Positions 7,041-15,820 are shown, numbered from the stretch's first letter. The stretch: DNA of 64,000 nucleotides from Flavobacterium sinopsychrotolerans (GCF_900110375.1 NZ_FODN01000008.1:1-64000); one strand, 5' to 3'. Program-made: numbers and translations. The notes: a model not told the origin generated them from the letters alone.

Positions 7041-7325
7041 ATGGAAAAAGGATTTACTTATATTTTGACTAATAAAAATGCTACGGTTTTATATGTTGGA
7101 GCAACCAAAAATCTTAAAAATAGAGTTGATTGTCATAGAAATGGCACAGGTGCAGTTTTTACAAAAAAATATAATGCTACTATTTTAATCTATTTTGAAG
7201 TATTTGATGATTTAAGCGATGCTTTTAAAAGGGAAAAACAACTTAAAAATTGGCATAAAGACTGGAAATGGAATATTGCAAAACTTTCAAATCCTGAATT
7301 AAAAGATTTATATTTGAACTTATAA
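7041..7325 (+). CDS. Small GIY-YIG nuclease domain protein (third, divergent copy)
   Basis: The 94-residue protein is a single GIY-YIG domain with FTYIL (residues 5-9), YVG (18-20), Arg28, His32 and a C-terminal REKQLKNW helix. The position usually Glu in the xEAxxRE motif appears to be Asp60 here (SDAFKRE), so activity may be altered. It belongs to a different subgroup from the tandem pair at 92-725. I start it at the ATG at 7041 and not at a TTG three codons earlier. Palindromes sit on both sides (6997-7017 and 7341-7362), separating it from hemW and the hydrolase gene. Confidence 0.8.
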   Translation: MEKGFTYILTNKNATVLYVGATKNLKNRVDCHRNGTGAVFTKKYNATILIYFEVFDDLSDAFKREKQLKNWHKDWKWNIAKLSNPELKDLYLNL

Positions 7326-7340
7326 AGTATCTCCAGATGA

Positions 7341-7362
7341 GATGCTGAAATAAATTCAGCAT
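7341..7362. repeat. Palindrome between the GIY-YIG gene and the hydrolase gene
   Basis: ATGCTGAA (7342-7349) pairs with TTCAGCAT (7355-7362) around ATAAA. It ends two bases before the ATG of the next gene and shares the core CTGAAATAAATTCAGCAT with 8601-8620. Confidence 0.7.
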
Positions 7363-7364
7363 AA

Positions 7365-8159
7365 ATGTTAGCAACAGTTCAACATAACAATCAAACAATT
7401 AAAGTCGATTTATCAAAACCCATTGATATTTCGATTCCATTGACGAATACAGATGAAAATCCAATTGCTTGGTATATTGATAAACCAGTAATTGAACCTG
7501 TAATTTTTGGGGATTGGATAGGAAAAGTTTCGGAAGGAAAATCGTCTACCAATTTCAATAATATTTTCTTCAATCCACACGGACATGGGACTCACACAGA
7601 ATGTTTGGGGCACATTACACGAGAATTTTACAGCATTAATCAATCGTTGAAACAGTTTTTCTTTTTGGCTGAATTAATTTCGGTTGTGCCGGAATTGCAA
7701 GGAGAAGATTTGGTAATAACGTTAGAAAACATCTTGACTGCGCTCGATGTGACATTGAAGTTAGGTGTTCCAAAAGAAGCCCTAATCATCAGAACGCTAC
7801 CTAATTTTAAAATAAAAAAATCTTTAAAATATTCGAATACCAATCCGCCATATTTGGAGGAAGATGCTGCGCGTTTCATTCGCGAAAGCGGAATTAAACA
7901 TTTATTGATTGATTTACCAAGTGTGGATAAAGAAAAAGATGATGGGAAATTACTGGCACACAAAGCATTTTGGAATGTAACCGATATTAATAATCTGAAT
8001 GCTGATGCACGATTGGATTGCACGATTACCGAAATGATTTTTGTATTTGACGAAGTGAAAGACGGAAGTTATTTGCTGAATTTACAAATCGCATCTTTCG
8101 AGAATGATGCGAGTCCCAGTAAACCGGTTTTGTATGCTATTTTAAATGATGAATTATAA
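7365..8159 (+). CDS. Cyclase-family metal hydrolase (kynurenine formamidase-like)
   Basis: The 264-residue protein has the metal-binding HGHGTHTECLGH motif near residue 70, typical of the cyclase/kynurenine formamidase fold (PF04199), preceded by an N-terminal SIPL strand and followed by LLIDLPSVD and HKAFW. Members hydrolyse amides or lactones with a divalent metal. No tryptophan-degradation genes are nearby, so the substrate is unknown. The stretch around residues 124-130 (LTALDVT) comes from a repeat-like DNA segment at 7734-7754, possibly a repeat fixed in the coding sequence. Confidence 0.82.
   Translation: MLATVQHNNQTIKVDLSKPIDISIPLTNTDENPIAWYIDKPVIEPVIFGDWIGKVSEGKSSTNFNNIFFNPHGHGTHTECLGHITREFYSINQSLKQFFFLAELISVVPELQGEDLVITLENILTALDVTLKLGVPKEALIIRTLPNFKIKKSLKYSNTNPPYLEEDAARFIRESGIKHLLIDLPSVDKEKDDGKLLAHKAFWNVTDINNLNADARLDCTITEMIFVFDEVKDGSYLLNLQIASFENDASPSKPVLYAILNDEL
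7734..7754. repeat. Palindrome-core sequence inside the hydrolase gene
   Basis: TTGACTGCGCTCGATGTGAC resembles the core of the repeat at 3217-3247 (TCGACTGCGCTCGATATGAC), with two changes over 20 bases. It is read in frame, so a chance match cannot be excluded. Confidence 0.45.
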
Positions 8160-8184
8160 ATTTTGAATGAAAATAATTTCATAA

Positions 8185-8556
8185 ATGAACTTAGAAACAT
8201 ATTACGAATATTGTTTGTCTAAAAAAGGAGTGACGGAACATTTCCCTTTTGATGAAGATACTTTAGTTTTTAAAGTAGGCGGAAAAATGTTTGCATTATC
8301 GTCTTTAAGTCAATGGGAGAATGGGCAGCCGTCAGTCAATTTAAAATGTGATCCGGAGCGTGCTGAGGAATTGCGTGCTGAATATGATGACATTCAACCG
8401 GGTTTTCACATGAGTAAAACCCATTGGAATACAATTTCAATAAATGCATCAGTTTCGGATGCGCTTGTCAAAGAATTGATCGATGATTCCTATGAATTGG
8501 TTTTCAAAAGTTTAACAAAGAAATTGCAAAGTGAAATTCAAGAATTAGAAAATTAG
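8185..8556 (+). CDS. MmcQ/YjbR family protein
   Basis: This 123-residue protein fits the MmcQ/YjbR family (CyaY-like DNA-binding fold) in length and motifs: GVTEHFPFDEDTLVFKVGGKMFAL near residues 15-38 (key residues FPF, LVFKV, KMFAL) and the PGFHMSKTHWNT segment near 75. The family is common and its cellular role is unsettled, although a double-wing DNA-binding fold is known for YjbR. It follows the hydrolase by 25 bases and is probably cotranscribed with it. Confidence 0.88.
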   Translation: MNLETYYEYCLSKKGVTEHFPFDEDTLVFKVGGKMFALSSLSQWENGQPSVNLKCDPERAEELRAEYDDIQPGFHMSKTHWNTISINASVSDALVKELIDDSYELVFKSLTKKLQSEIQELEN

Positions 8557-8600
8557 GCATTACTTTTGCGAAGAAATTCAGAATAAAATTATAAATACTT

Positions 8601-8620
8601 ACTGAAATAAATTCAGCATA
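8601..8620. repeat. Palindromic repeat copy upstream of the PH-domain gene
   Basis: ACTGAAATAAATTCAGCATA repeats the core of 7341-7362. Here the left arm has lost its outer bases, so only CTGAA/TTCAG pairs. It ends five bases before the next ATG. Confidence 0.65.
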
Positions 8621-8624
8621 TCAT

Positions 8625-9335
8625 ATGAAAGAACAATTTAAGAAGTTTTTGAACGAAGAACAAGACCCAAAAGCTATTGAAAAAATCGCTTCAAAATTGA
8701 GTGATTTATTGATGAAAAATGAAGAAATAGGCTATATAGCTGTTCAAAAAAAACCTGCGATTACCGTTTTGCCGGATAGTATTGTGATGACCAATAAAAG
8801 AATTATCATTTGTCAGCCTAAAAATCTGGGACTTTCAATGAATTTTATTGATTACACTTGGGATGAGATTGAAGGCACTTTTGTGAAAGAAAATATTTTA
8901 GGTTCAGAGTTTTCTTTTACTACGAGAACTAATATGGAGGTTTCTATTGATTATATTCCTAAAATCCAGGCGCGAAAGATTTTTACCTATGCTAAAGAAC
9001 AATTGGATATACTGAAAGTTGGGTCTGTATTAAACGCAACCATGATGGATGAAGTTCCAGTTTTACCAATAGAAGAAGTGGAGATTATTGAGGAAATGGA
9101 AACGGAAGAAGTAACAAGTTTTGCTGAAATAATGCCAGTTTCACAGCCAAATTTTATTGCTGAAAATCAAGAATTCGAAGAGGTTTCAACAAGCCCAAAA
9201 GACAAATCCTTAAGCGATTTATCACAAGACGAACTTTTTGAAAAATTACAGAATTATAAAAAATTATTGGACAACGGATTGATTTTACAAGGCGAATACG
9301 ATGCTTTTAAGAAAGAAATTTTGAGTTATATGTAG
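8625..9335 (+). CDS. Bacterial PH-domain protein with C-terminal SHOCT
   Basis: The 236-residue protein has an N-terminal bacterial PH-like domain (about residues 35-135, with VMTNKRIIICQPKN and the DYTWDEIEG strand) and an acidic, low-complexity linker (about 145-195, VEIIEEMETEE). A C-terminal SHOCT domain (about 200-236) contains LFEKLQNYKKLLDNGLI and GEYDAFKKEIL. SHOCT domains are short oligomerisation modules often joined to PH domains in membrane-linked proteins; no membrane segment is visible here. Its function is not known. A terminator follows at 9373. Confidence 0.8.
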   Translation: MKEQFKKFLNEEQDPKAIEKIASKLSDLLMKNEEIGYIAVQKKPAITVLPDSIVMTNKRIIICQPKNLGLSMNFIDYTWDEIEGTFVKENILGSEFSFTTRTNMEVSIDYIPKIQARKIFTYAKEQLDILKVGSVLNATMMDEVPVLPIEEVEIIEEMETEEVTSFAEIMPVSQPNFIAENQEFEEVSTSPKDKSLSDLSQDELFEKLQNYKKLLDNGLILQGEYDAFKKEILSYM

Positions 9336-9372
9336 TCAGTCTTAAAGTTGAAAGACTTATTCTTTAAATATA

Positions 9373-9411
9373 AAAAAGTCGAAAGTAGTATTTTACCGCT
9401 TTCGACTTTTT
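9373..9411. terminator. Bidirectional terminator
   Basis: AAAAAGTCGAAAG pairs perfectly with CTTTCGACTTTTT. Ts or As on both sides allow it to serve both the PH-domain gene and the convergent DUF4374 gene. Confidence 0.85.
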
Positions 9412-9442
9412 AGTTTAGATTAAATAATTCATGGATTAAAGA

Positions 9443-10768
9443 TTAAAATACCCCAATATAATGATTTCCAGGTTTGTTAATCAATTTCGCTCCTTTAGTA
9501 ACCACATTGGTTTTGCTATTAATAATGTAGATGTTACCATCTTTACCTACTGGAGTAATAGCAATATAAACGTCATCTCCATTCACTACAAATCCTTGAT
9601 ATTGGCCAAAATCAAGATCAGCATCATAAGGAATGTCTACAATAGTTGCTTTTTGAGTGTTTAAATCTACACGAGCAATAAAACCTTGACCGTTTGCATT
9701 GTCATGAGTGTACAAAATGTAACCAATTCCGTTGCCAGCATATCTCCATGCATCTACATAAGTACCTGTTATACCTAATGCTGCATCTAAACTGAATACA
9801 TAAGAGTTGTCGTATTGATTGTTTTGGTTGATTTTTAAGATGCGGGAACCACCATTGTCATTTTGAGTTGCTTGATAGATATTACCATCTTCACCTAAAA
9901 ATGCGTTGAAGCTACGGTAGCCGTTAGTATTTCCAACGCTGATAGTAGATGAAATTATTGTAGGATTTTCTAATGAAGGATAATCCACCACTACAGATTT
10001 TGCGCCTATTTTTGTATATGCAGTAGCATCAGCTAAACCGGTTGCTGGATTGTGTTTTCCTTTTCCAATACCAATGATTAATTTATTTCCTGCTTTGTTT
10101 AATACTGGACCATCTAAACGTGAAATGTAGTGCCCTAAAACTTCTTCTTCAGCTGAAAAAGGGATTTCATATTGTTTGTAGTTGTTAATTAGAACGTCTT
10201 TTAAGTGTAAAGCTAATACAGTTGAAAGACCTCTTGAATGTTTGTAAACCTTATTTTCATCTGTTGTTACTTTTATACCAGAAAGATTTACTGCAATACC
10301 TGTTTTATCTCCATCAAATAATTTTACCCATCTAGGTGCAGTGGTAGCATAAGCAGCTATGTTTACCTTAACATCTGATTCCGCATGATTTTTTCCTCCA
10401 TTTACTGAATACTTAGAAAACTCACCTCCATTTGGCCCAGTATAAGCAATGTTGAAAAGAGTATTGCCATCTTCTGAAGATTGTAAACGAGCCGTTCTTT
10501 GAGATCTTACATGAAAACCGTCGTCATAAACATTGATTGATTTTTCAGGATTTTTTGCATCAGCTACACTTACAGAGTACACCATAGTACCACCGTTTCC
10601 GTCTCCAGGATTAGTTCCCATCATAGCGCCACTCAAAGTAATCCAGCGATCCGTATTGCCAGGATTAACAGAGTCTTCTGAATTGTCATTGTCAGTATTG
10701 CAACTAGTTAATGATAAAGTTGTTAGTACAGCTGCACATATAAAAAAATTTAAAATTCGATTCTTCAT
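9443..10768 (-). CDS. DUF4374 lipoprotein
   Basis: The 441-residue product has a lipoprotein signal (LSLTSCNTD, Cys about 23) and a beta-propeller-like mature part matching DUF4374, including WITLSGAMMGTNP and the closing PGNHYIGVF segment. DUF4374 proteins are often encoded beside TonB-dependent receptors for iron chelates in Bacteroidetes and are thought to bind the ligand or metal outside the cell. Here the gene lies 11 bases after a TonB-dependent receptor gene in the same operon, which supports that role. The ligand cannot be read from sequence. Confidence 0.85.
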   Translation of the reverse strand: MKNRILNFFICAAVLTTLSLTSCNTDNDNSEDSVNPGNTDRWITLSGAMMGTNPGDGNGGTMVYSVSVADAKNPEKSINVYDDGFHVRSQRTARLQSSEDGNTLFNIAYTGPNGGEFSKYSVNGGKNHAESDVKVNIAAYATTAPRWVKLFDGDKTGIAVNLSGIKVTTDENKVYKHSRGLSTVLALHLKDVLINNYKQYEIPFSAEEEVLGHYISRLDGPVLNKAGNKLIIGIGKGKHNPATGLADATAYTKIGAKSVVVDYPSLENPTIISSTISVGNTNGYRSFNAFLGEDGNIYQATQNDNGGSRILKINQNNQYDNSYVFSLDAALGITGTYVDAWRYAGNGIGYILYTHDNANGQGFIARVDLNTQKATIVDIPYDADLDFGQYQGFVVNGDDVYIAITPVGKDGNIYIINSKTNVVTKGAKLINKPGNHYIGVF

Positions 10769-10779
10769 AGTATATTTAT

Positions 10780-13254
10780 TTAGAAATTATTAATGGTATA
10801 GTTTAATTTTAGATAAAAAGCCCTGCCTGGTTTTTGTACGGCAAAATTGTCATAAGCCTCACGGTTGAATATATTTTTCGCATCAAAACTCACTACAATT
10901 TTTTTGTTAGGAAATATATAACTTGCTCCTACATCTTGTATGAATTGAGGAGGCGTCATAAAATGATCAGATTTTGCCCAAATGGTATTAAAGGGATGCA
11001 CATAGCTGAAGTTATAATGCAAGTTTAGGATTGATTTTTTCTGTAGGATGTCGTTCATTTTATACTGTACAGAGCCATTGGCTGTTAAAAAGGGTTCGTT
11101 TGGCAACTGTACATTATATCTCGTACTAAGAAATTGACCATTAGGCGCGTATTTATTTTTGTAAAGAGAGCTGAATTTTGACATATTCAACATGATATTC
11201 AAATTGTTATTTAACATGTAATTCATTTCTGCTTCAAACCCAATTGCCTGAGTTTTATTAAGGTTTTCGTATGGAAAGGTTTCCACTGCAGAAACAGGTC
11301 TGTCGTTTGATAAAATAACAATCTTATCCTTAGTGTCTCTTATGAAACTTGAAACCGAAAATGAAATTCGATGCTTGTTTACAGAATAGGAATCAATCCT
11401 AAATCCTAAATTGAAATTAGTACTGATTTCAGGTCTAAGATTAGGGTTTCCAACTAAGTTTTCGGCTTGATTACCAAAAATCTCTCCTTCTGATGGCATT
11501 CTTACTGCTTTTTCTGCCGAGGCAAGAATTACAATGGTTGAATTAATCGAGTACGAAGAAGCAAATCCGTATCCGGTTGTAGTTCTCAGATCATTAATCC
11601 GTTGTTCTACACGAACATTTTGACCATCTACTACCTCCACTTTTGGTTCTACTCTTTCCACCTTTTGCCGGTAATATTTACCAAACAGGTTTGTTTTTAA
11701 ACGCGAATTAAAAGCTTGCATTTCATACCCTAATGAAGTTACATTTTTGGTGATGTCACTTGTCGCTAAATACGAGCTTTCCAATATATTTCTTAATTCA
11801 TCAGAGTCTTCTCTGTCAGCTATGTAGAATGAATGATTTAATTCTAATTTGTGATTTTGTGCTATCTTGTATTGTAGGTCAGATCGTAAATTTGTGATTT
11901 TTCTGGTAATTGTATTCATTGTAGGACGACCTTGTTGTGCACCATTTAGGGTAGGCAAAGGATCTCCATGCAAGCCAATAACTTTTTCGCCAAACCAATT
12001 ATAAGCCCATTTTACGGTGTCTTGTATGTACTGATTTCGATCGCTATACACGCCGTTGAAGTTGAACTCTAAACCTTTTGTAAAAAGATTTTTCTTATTG
12101 TAATTCAGGCTTATTACATGAGCTTGGGATTCTGTAAATCTGCCTTTGTATGGAGTAGACATGTATTGTCCGTGTTGTACTTCTTTGTACGTATCGGAAC
12201 CAATGTAGTTAATCATGAAGTTGTCTGCCCATTTTACATCTGTAAAGCCAAGCTCTAAACGACCTCCTACAGATTTGAAAGCATCGTTAAAGCGTTTCGC
12301 TCTAACATTTTCTACACGACCATTTGGTAACTGATTACTAACAAATTTCCCCCAAACTTCGTAGTTGTTATCAGAATAATTGTAAAATCCAGAACCTCTT
12401 GCCGTGAATCCCGTTTTGCTGTCCCTATACATACCACTAATATCAGCTTGCGTAGTGTTAAACGAACCGTAGGACACAGAAGCAGTCAAATTATTACGCA
12501 TTCCTCCTTTTTTAAGGATAACATTGATGGCTCCTCCTAGGAAGTCACCAGACAGATGCGCAGGAAGAACACCTTTGTAAACTTCTATGCGCTCAATCAT
12601 TGCTGGCGGAATAGTATTCAGATTAAAAGAAGAACCATAAGTAGAAATTTCTATCCCATCAATAAATATTCCCACAGAACTTCCGGACATGCCATTCAAG
12701 TTATACTCCACGCTAGATCCTAATCCACCATTTTGACGCACTTTTACTCCTGCGGTTTGATTTAATAATTCGTTAGTTTGTAAATTTCTTAAGTACGCTT
12801 CTTTAGTCTCTATAACAGTAACTGCAAAACCTTTACTTTCTAATTTCTTTGCGAATGATTTTCCTTTAATTGCTACATTATTTAAAGCTTGTGGGACTTC
12901 CGAGGATAGTGTTGATTTTGTTTTCAACTCTTTTGGGTAAGCAATGGCATTTGGAAGTAGTGTTATATTTATTTCTTTAGGTGTATTTTTCTTAATGGTA
13001 ACTTTAAATGTTTGGCTTTGGTATCCAATGCCGTTACAAATAAGTTTGTATCTTCCAGATGGAGCATTAATGCTAAAGGTACCTTCTGAGTCTGTTTTTG
13101 TTTCAAATGAGGTGCCTTCTAAAGAAACGATTATTCCCGATAAAACTTTTTCGGATGAGGTGATTTTTCCAAAAACTCTAGTTGGATTTTGCTGTGAAAA
13201 CACAGGAAAAACCATTAAAATGAAAAGGATAGAAAAAATAGCGTTGTTATGCAT
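10780..13254 (-). CDS. TonB-dependent receptor, probable siderophore type
   Basis: The 824-residue outer-membrane receptor has a signal peptide (about 1-20), a CarboxypepD_reg-like domain (about 25-95), a plug domain (about 125-250, with LLNQTAGVKVRQNGG and IFIDGIEI) and a beta-barrel ending in Phe. It lacks the long SusC-type signature, and no SusD partner is present. The downstream DUF4374 lipoprotein and the divergent AraC regulator point to uptake of a siderophore or another metal chelate energised by TonB. This substrate class is inferred from context. Confidence 0.88.
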   Translation of the reverse strand: MHNNAIFSILFILMVFPVFSQQNPTRVFGKITSSEKVLSGIIVSLEGTSFETKTDSEGTFSINAPSGRYKLICNGIGYQSQTFKVTIKKNTPKEINITLLPNAIAYPKELKTKSTLSSEVPQALNNVAIKGKSFAKKLESKGFAVTVIETKEAYLRNLQTNELLNQTAGVKVRQNGGLGSSVEYNLNGMSGSSVGIFIDGIEISTYGSSFNLNTIPPAMIERIEVYKGVLPAHLSGDFLGGAINVILKKGGMRNNLTASVSYGSFNTTQADISGMYRDSKTGFTARGSGFYNYSDNNYEVWGKFVSNQLPNGRVENVRAKRFNDAFKSVGGRLELGFTDVKWADNFMINYIGSDTYKEVQHGQYMSTPYKGRFTESQAHVISLNYNKKNLFTKGLEFNFNGVYSDRNQYIQDTVKWAYNWFGEKVIGLHGDPLPTLNGAQQGRPTMNTITRKITNLRSDLQYKIAQNHKLELNHSFYIADREDSDELRNILESSYLATSDITKNVTSLGYEMQAFNSRLKTNLFGKYYRQKVERVEPKVEVVDGQNVRVEQRINDLRTTTGYGFASSYSINSTIVILASAEKAVRMPSEGEIFGNQAENLVGNPNLRPEISTNFNLGFRIDSYSVNKHRISFSVSSFIRDTKDKIVILSNDRPVSAVETFPYENLNKTQAIGFEAEMNYMLNNNLNIMLNMSKFSSLYKNKYAPNGQFLSTRYNVQLPNEPFLTANGSVQYKMNDILQKKSILNLHYNFSYVHPFNTIWAKSDHFMTPPQFIQDVGASYIFPNKKIVVSFDAKNIFNREAYDNFAVQKPGRAFYLKLNYTINNF

Positions 13255-13396
13255 TATTGATTTTATAAATATTTTTTATTAAAATATTATTCTTAATTAG
13301 ACTTATTATAAATAACTTTGCTGCAAAACTACTATTAACATCCACGAAATAGGTAGGGAAAAACGGATTATTATTTTGTAAAAACGGATTATTATT
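13255..13396. promoter_or_regulatory. Divergent promoter region of the receptor operon and AraC regulator
   Basis: This 142-base gap must drive both genes. A plus-strand TAACTTTG (13313-13320) fits the Bacteroidetes -7 consensus for the regulator. The end of the gap carries two 20-bp direct repeats described separately. Confidence 0.55.
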
Positions 13397-13399
13397 TTG
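13359..13399. promoter_or_regulatory. Two direct repeats at the AraC start, candidate operator
   Basis: AAAAACGGATTATTATTTTG occurs at 13359-13378 and again at 13380-13399, a spacing of 21 bases or two helical turns. AraC proteins bind direct repeats with about this spacing. The second repeat runs into the TTG start codon, which suggests autorepression. Confidence 0.6.
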
Positions 13400-14455
13400 A
13401 AACTTAAATCGAAAATTTTAGCACACGAAAAACCACTGATTGCTATAGAGATAGGGGATTCGTATAATCAAAAAAGTCATTTTGTCGAAGAGAAAATTAG
13501 CATTCAGAATGGAAAAATGGAGCAAATAACGAGCACTAATTTGATTAGTGAAGGTGTAGTGATTCTGGATTTTAAAATGTATTTTTCGACTCCACAAACG
13601 ATGCAATCTGAAATAATTGGCGAATCTATTGTTATGAATTTTATTTGTTGTAACAATGTAGAAACTACTATTGACCAAGTAGAAAGCGAGAAATATACAA
13701 CGGAAAACACCCATAATATTCTATACACAGACAATTTTAATGGAGCCTTTGAAATTCCCGCTTTTGAAGAGATTAATTATTTGTCCATTATTTTATCGCG
13801 GGATTATTATTATCAATTAATCAATGAAGATTGGGAGCTTCATCAAAAATTCTCTGCAACTATTATTCAAAAAAAATCCAGTTATTTAACTCCAAAATAC
13901 GTTCCGTTTAGTCCGGTTATGCAATGGGTTATTCATGAAATCAAAAACTGTACATACAAAGGGACTATCAAGAAAATGTATCTTGAGGCTAAAATAAAAG
14001 AGCTTTTAATTTTACAACTGGATACCTTGGTAAAAAAACCTCAAGAAAAAGTACTTGTAAATGAAGAAGACTATCTTAAACTTCTGAAAGCGAAATTGAT
14101 TTTAGAAGCTAATTTTACAGATGCGCCATCCCTTCCGGAACTTTCCAGGGCAATAATGCTTAACGAATTTAAATTGAAAAAAGGGTTTAAATCTTGTTTT
14201 GAAACAACAGTGAAAGGCTATATCACTAAACTCCGAATGGAATGTGCTAAAGATTTATTTAAGAACAAAGCTTCAAATGTAGGCGAAGTAGCGTATAAGT
14301 GTGGCTACAAAGATGTATCTCATTTTTCGGCAGCTTTTAAACTGTTTTATGGATTTACACCCATCAGTTTCAGAAAACTTAATAAGATTACAAAATTATC
14401 TTTCTTTTATTGGAGTTTTCTAGACATTCTTGCTCTTGATCTTTTTTTGATTTAA
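13397..14455 (+). CDS. AraC-family transcriptional regulator
   Basis: The 352-residue protein has an unclassified N-terminal sensing region and a C-terminal AraC HTH pair (about residues 240-335), with FTDAPSLPELSRAIMLNEFK and VGEVAYKCGYKDVSHFSAAF followed by GFTPISFRK. The layout is that of PchR-like regulators of siderophore receptor genes, consistent with the divergent TonB-dependent receptor. The start is a TTG at 13397; the next ATG (residue 36) would remove part of the sensor. Direct repeats overlap the start codon, so the gene may repress itself. Confidence 0.85.
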   Translation: MKLKSKILAHEKPLIAIEIGDSYNQKSHFVEEKISIQNGKMEQITSTNLISEGVVILDFKMYFSTPQTMQSEIIGESIVMNFICCNNVETTIDQVESEKYTTENTHNILYTDNFNGAFEIPAFEEINYLSIILSRDYYYQLINEDWELHQKFSATIIQKKSSYLTPKYVPFSPVMQWVIHEIKNCTYKGTIKKMYLEAKIKELLILQLDTLVKKPQEKVLVNEEDYLKLLKAKLILEANFTDAPSLPELSRAIMLNEFKLKKGFKSCFETTVKGYITKLRMECAKDLFKNKASNVGEVAYKCGYKDVSHFSAAFKLFYGFTPISFRKLNKITKLSFFYWSFLDILALDLFLI

Positions 14456-14518
14456 ATAGATCAAATTCCTGTTCAAACTTCAAGATGAATATAGTTTTAT
14501 GTAATTAGTCTTAAAGGC

Positions 14519-14570
14519 AAAAGTCACAGAGTCAAAAGATATTCTACTACCTTTTTGACTTTGTGACTTT
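14519..14570. terminator. Long stem-loop terminator between convergent genes
   Basis: AAAGTCACAGAGTCAAAAG pairs with CTTTTTGACTTTGTGACTTT with few mismatches. It lies between the AraC gene and the convergent DUF4407 gene. Confidence 0.75.
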
Positions 14571-14589
14571 CGATTTTCTAATATATAGA

Positions 14590-15690
14590 CTAAAGCGTTT
14601 TTTTCTGCTTTTCTACAAAATTATTAGATTGTAATTCTAATAAATCAGTAGCGTTTTTGCGTTGTAAATCATACAATTGTTTGTCGTCAGCAATGTCGCC
14701 GTATACTTTGTCATGCATGGTTGCGCTAGTTTTTACCAACAAAGTGCGTTGGTATTTGTCTTGTTCGATTGTTGCTTTCAACGCCGTTTCAAGATCTTCC
14801 AGTTTATAATCATATTCGCCTTTTGGAGATAGAAGTTTAGCAATAATAGGGGAGGTTTCTATGGCTAAAAACAGCAACATTATAAAAAAAGAAGGCAGCC
14901 ACGGCAATTTATCCAAGGCATTGATTCGTGCCATTAAACCGTCAAATCCATCAATAATAGGTTGGGTTTCGGTAACTTTCTTGTCCAAATCGGTTTGCAG
15001 CGTTTTGGTATTTTTCTCCATTTCAGCAATTTTAACCAAGTTGGTTTTTTGTAAGGTGTCCAGTTCTTTTTTTGCTAAATCATGTTTGGCAATTTTTTCT
15101 TTAAAAACAGGACCTTTGCCTAATTTTTTGGTTCCTGCGGTTCCTTCGGCTTCAGTGATGTAGGTTTCATACAGCGTATTTACTTCTTTCTCTTTGTTTA
15201 TGATTTCTGATTTTAATTTATCGATTTCTGCTTTATTTTTATCCAAATCCGACTTGAAATAATTCGCCACTTCTTTTTTGTTATTCAAAGCCATCGCATT
15301 TTTCTCTTTCAACAAAACGGTATTGATTTCTTTTTCAAAGATTTTAATTTCTAATGGTTTCGAAATTACTATCGCAATAATTACCGCCAAAATAATTCGG
15401 GGAGTTGCCTGTAGAAATTCACTTCCTATTTTGTCTCTTTTTCGAATAGTGGAAACAATAAAACGATCTAAATTAAAAATAAGTAAACTCCAAACGATTC
15501 CAAACGCGATTGCGGGATATATACTGTCAAAGACGGTAAACAGTGCATACGAACTGGCAAGAAAAGCCATGACCGCGGTGAAGAAAACAGTGGCGCCAAT
15601 ACCTACATATTTGGTTTGTTCGCCTTCGGAACACCCTTCAAGTAGGTCTTTATCGGCTCCGGAACAAAGGATGAAAAATTGTTTTAACAT
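14590..15690 (-). CDS. DUF4407 membrane protein
   Basis: The 366-residue product matches DUF4407. It has two membrane segments near the N-terminus (about 30-85, ending FNLDRFIVSTIRKRDK), a third at about 95-115, a long coiled-coil (about 125-245, KSDLDKNKAEIDKLKSEI) and a fourth membrane segment near 255-280 (PSFFIMLLFLAIETSP). Function is unknown. The N-terminal FFILCSGAD is conserved in the family. It stands alone in its transcript. Confidence 0.88.
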   Translation of the reverse strand: MLKQFFILCSGADKDLLEGCSEGEQTKYVGIGATVFFTAVMAFLASSYALFTVFDSIYPAIAFGIVWSLLIFNLDRFIVSTIRKRDKIGSEFLQATPRIILAVIIAIVISKPLEIKIFEKEINTVLLKEKNAMALNNKKEVANYFKSDLDKNKAEIDKLKSEIINKEKEVNTLYETYITEAEGTAGTKKLGKGPVFKEKIAKHDLAKKELDTLQKTNLVKIAEMEKNTKTLQTDLDKKVTETQPIIDGFDGLMARINALDKLPWLPSFFIMLLFLAIETSPIIAKLLSPKGEYDYKLEDLETALKATIEQDKYQRTLLVKTSATMHDKVYGDIADDKQLYDLQRKNATDLLELQSNNFVEKQKKTL

Positions 15691-15820
15691 GATTAATTTT
15701 TTTTGATTGCTTCGCTAGTTCGCTATTCTAGCTCGGGTGATTGATGATTACAAATTTAACGCCAAAAAAATGAATTTTGGTATAAATAGTTGATATGTTT
15801 TTAATTAGCTTTTTTTGCAT

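Noticed and set aside
15700..15760. Possible repeat GCTAG...CTAGC upstream of the DUF4407 gene
   Set aside because: Only a five-base dyad; no second copy was seen in the window.
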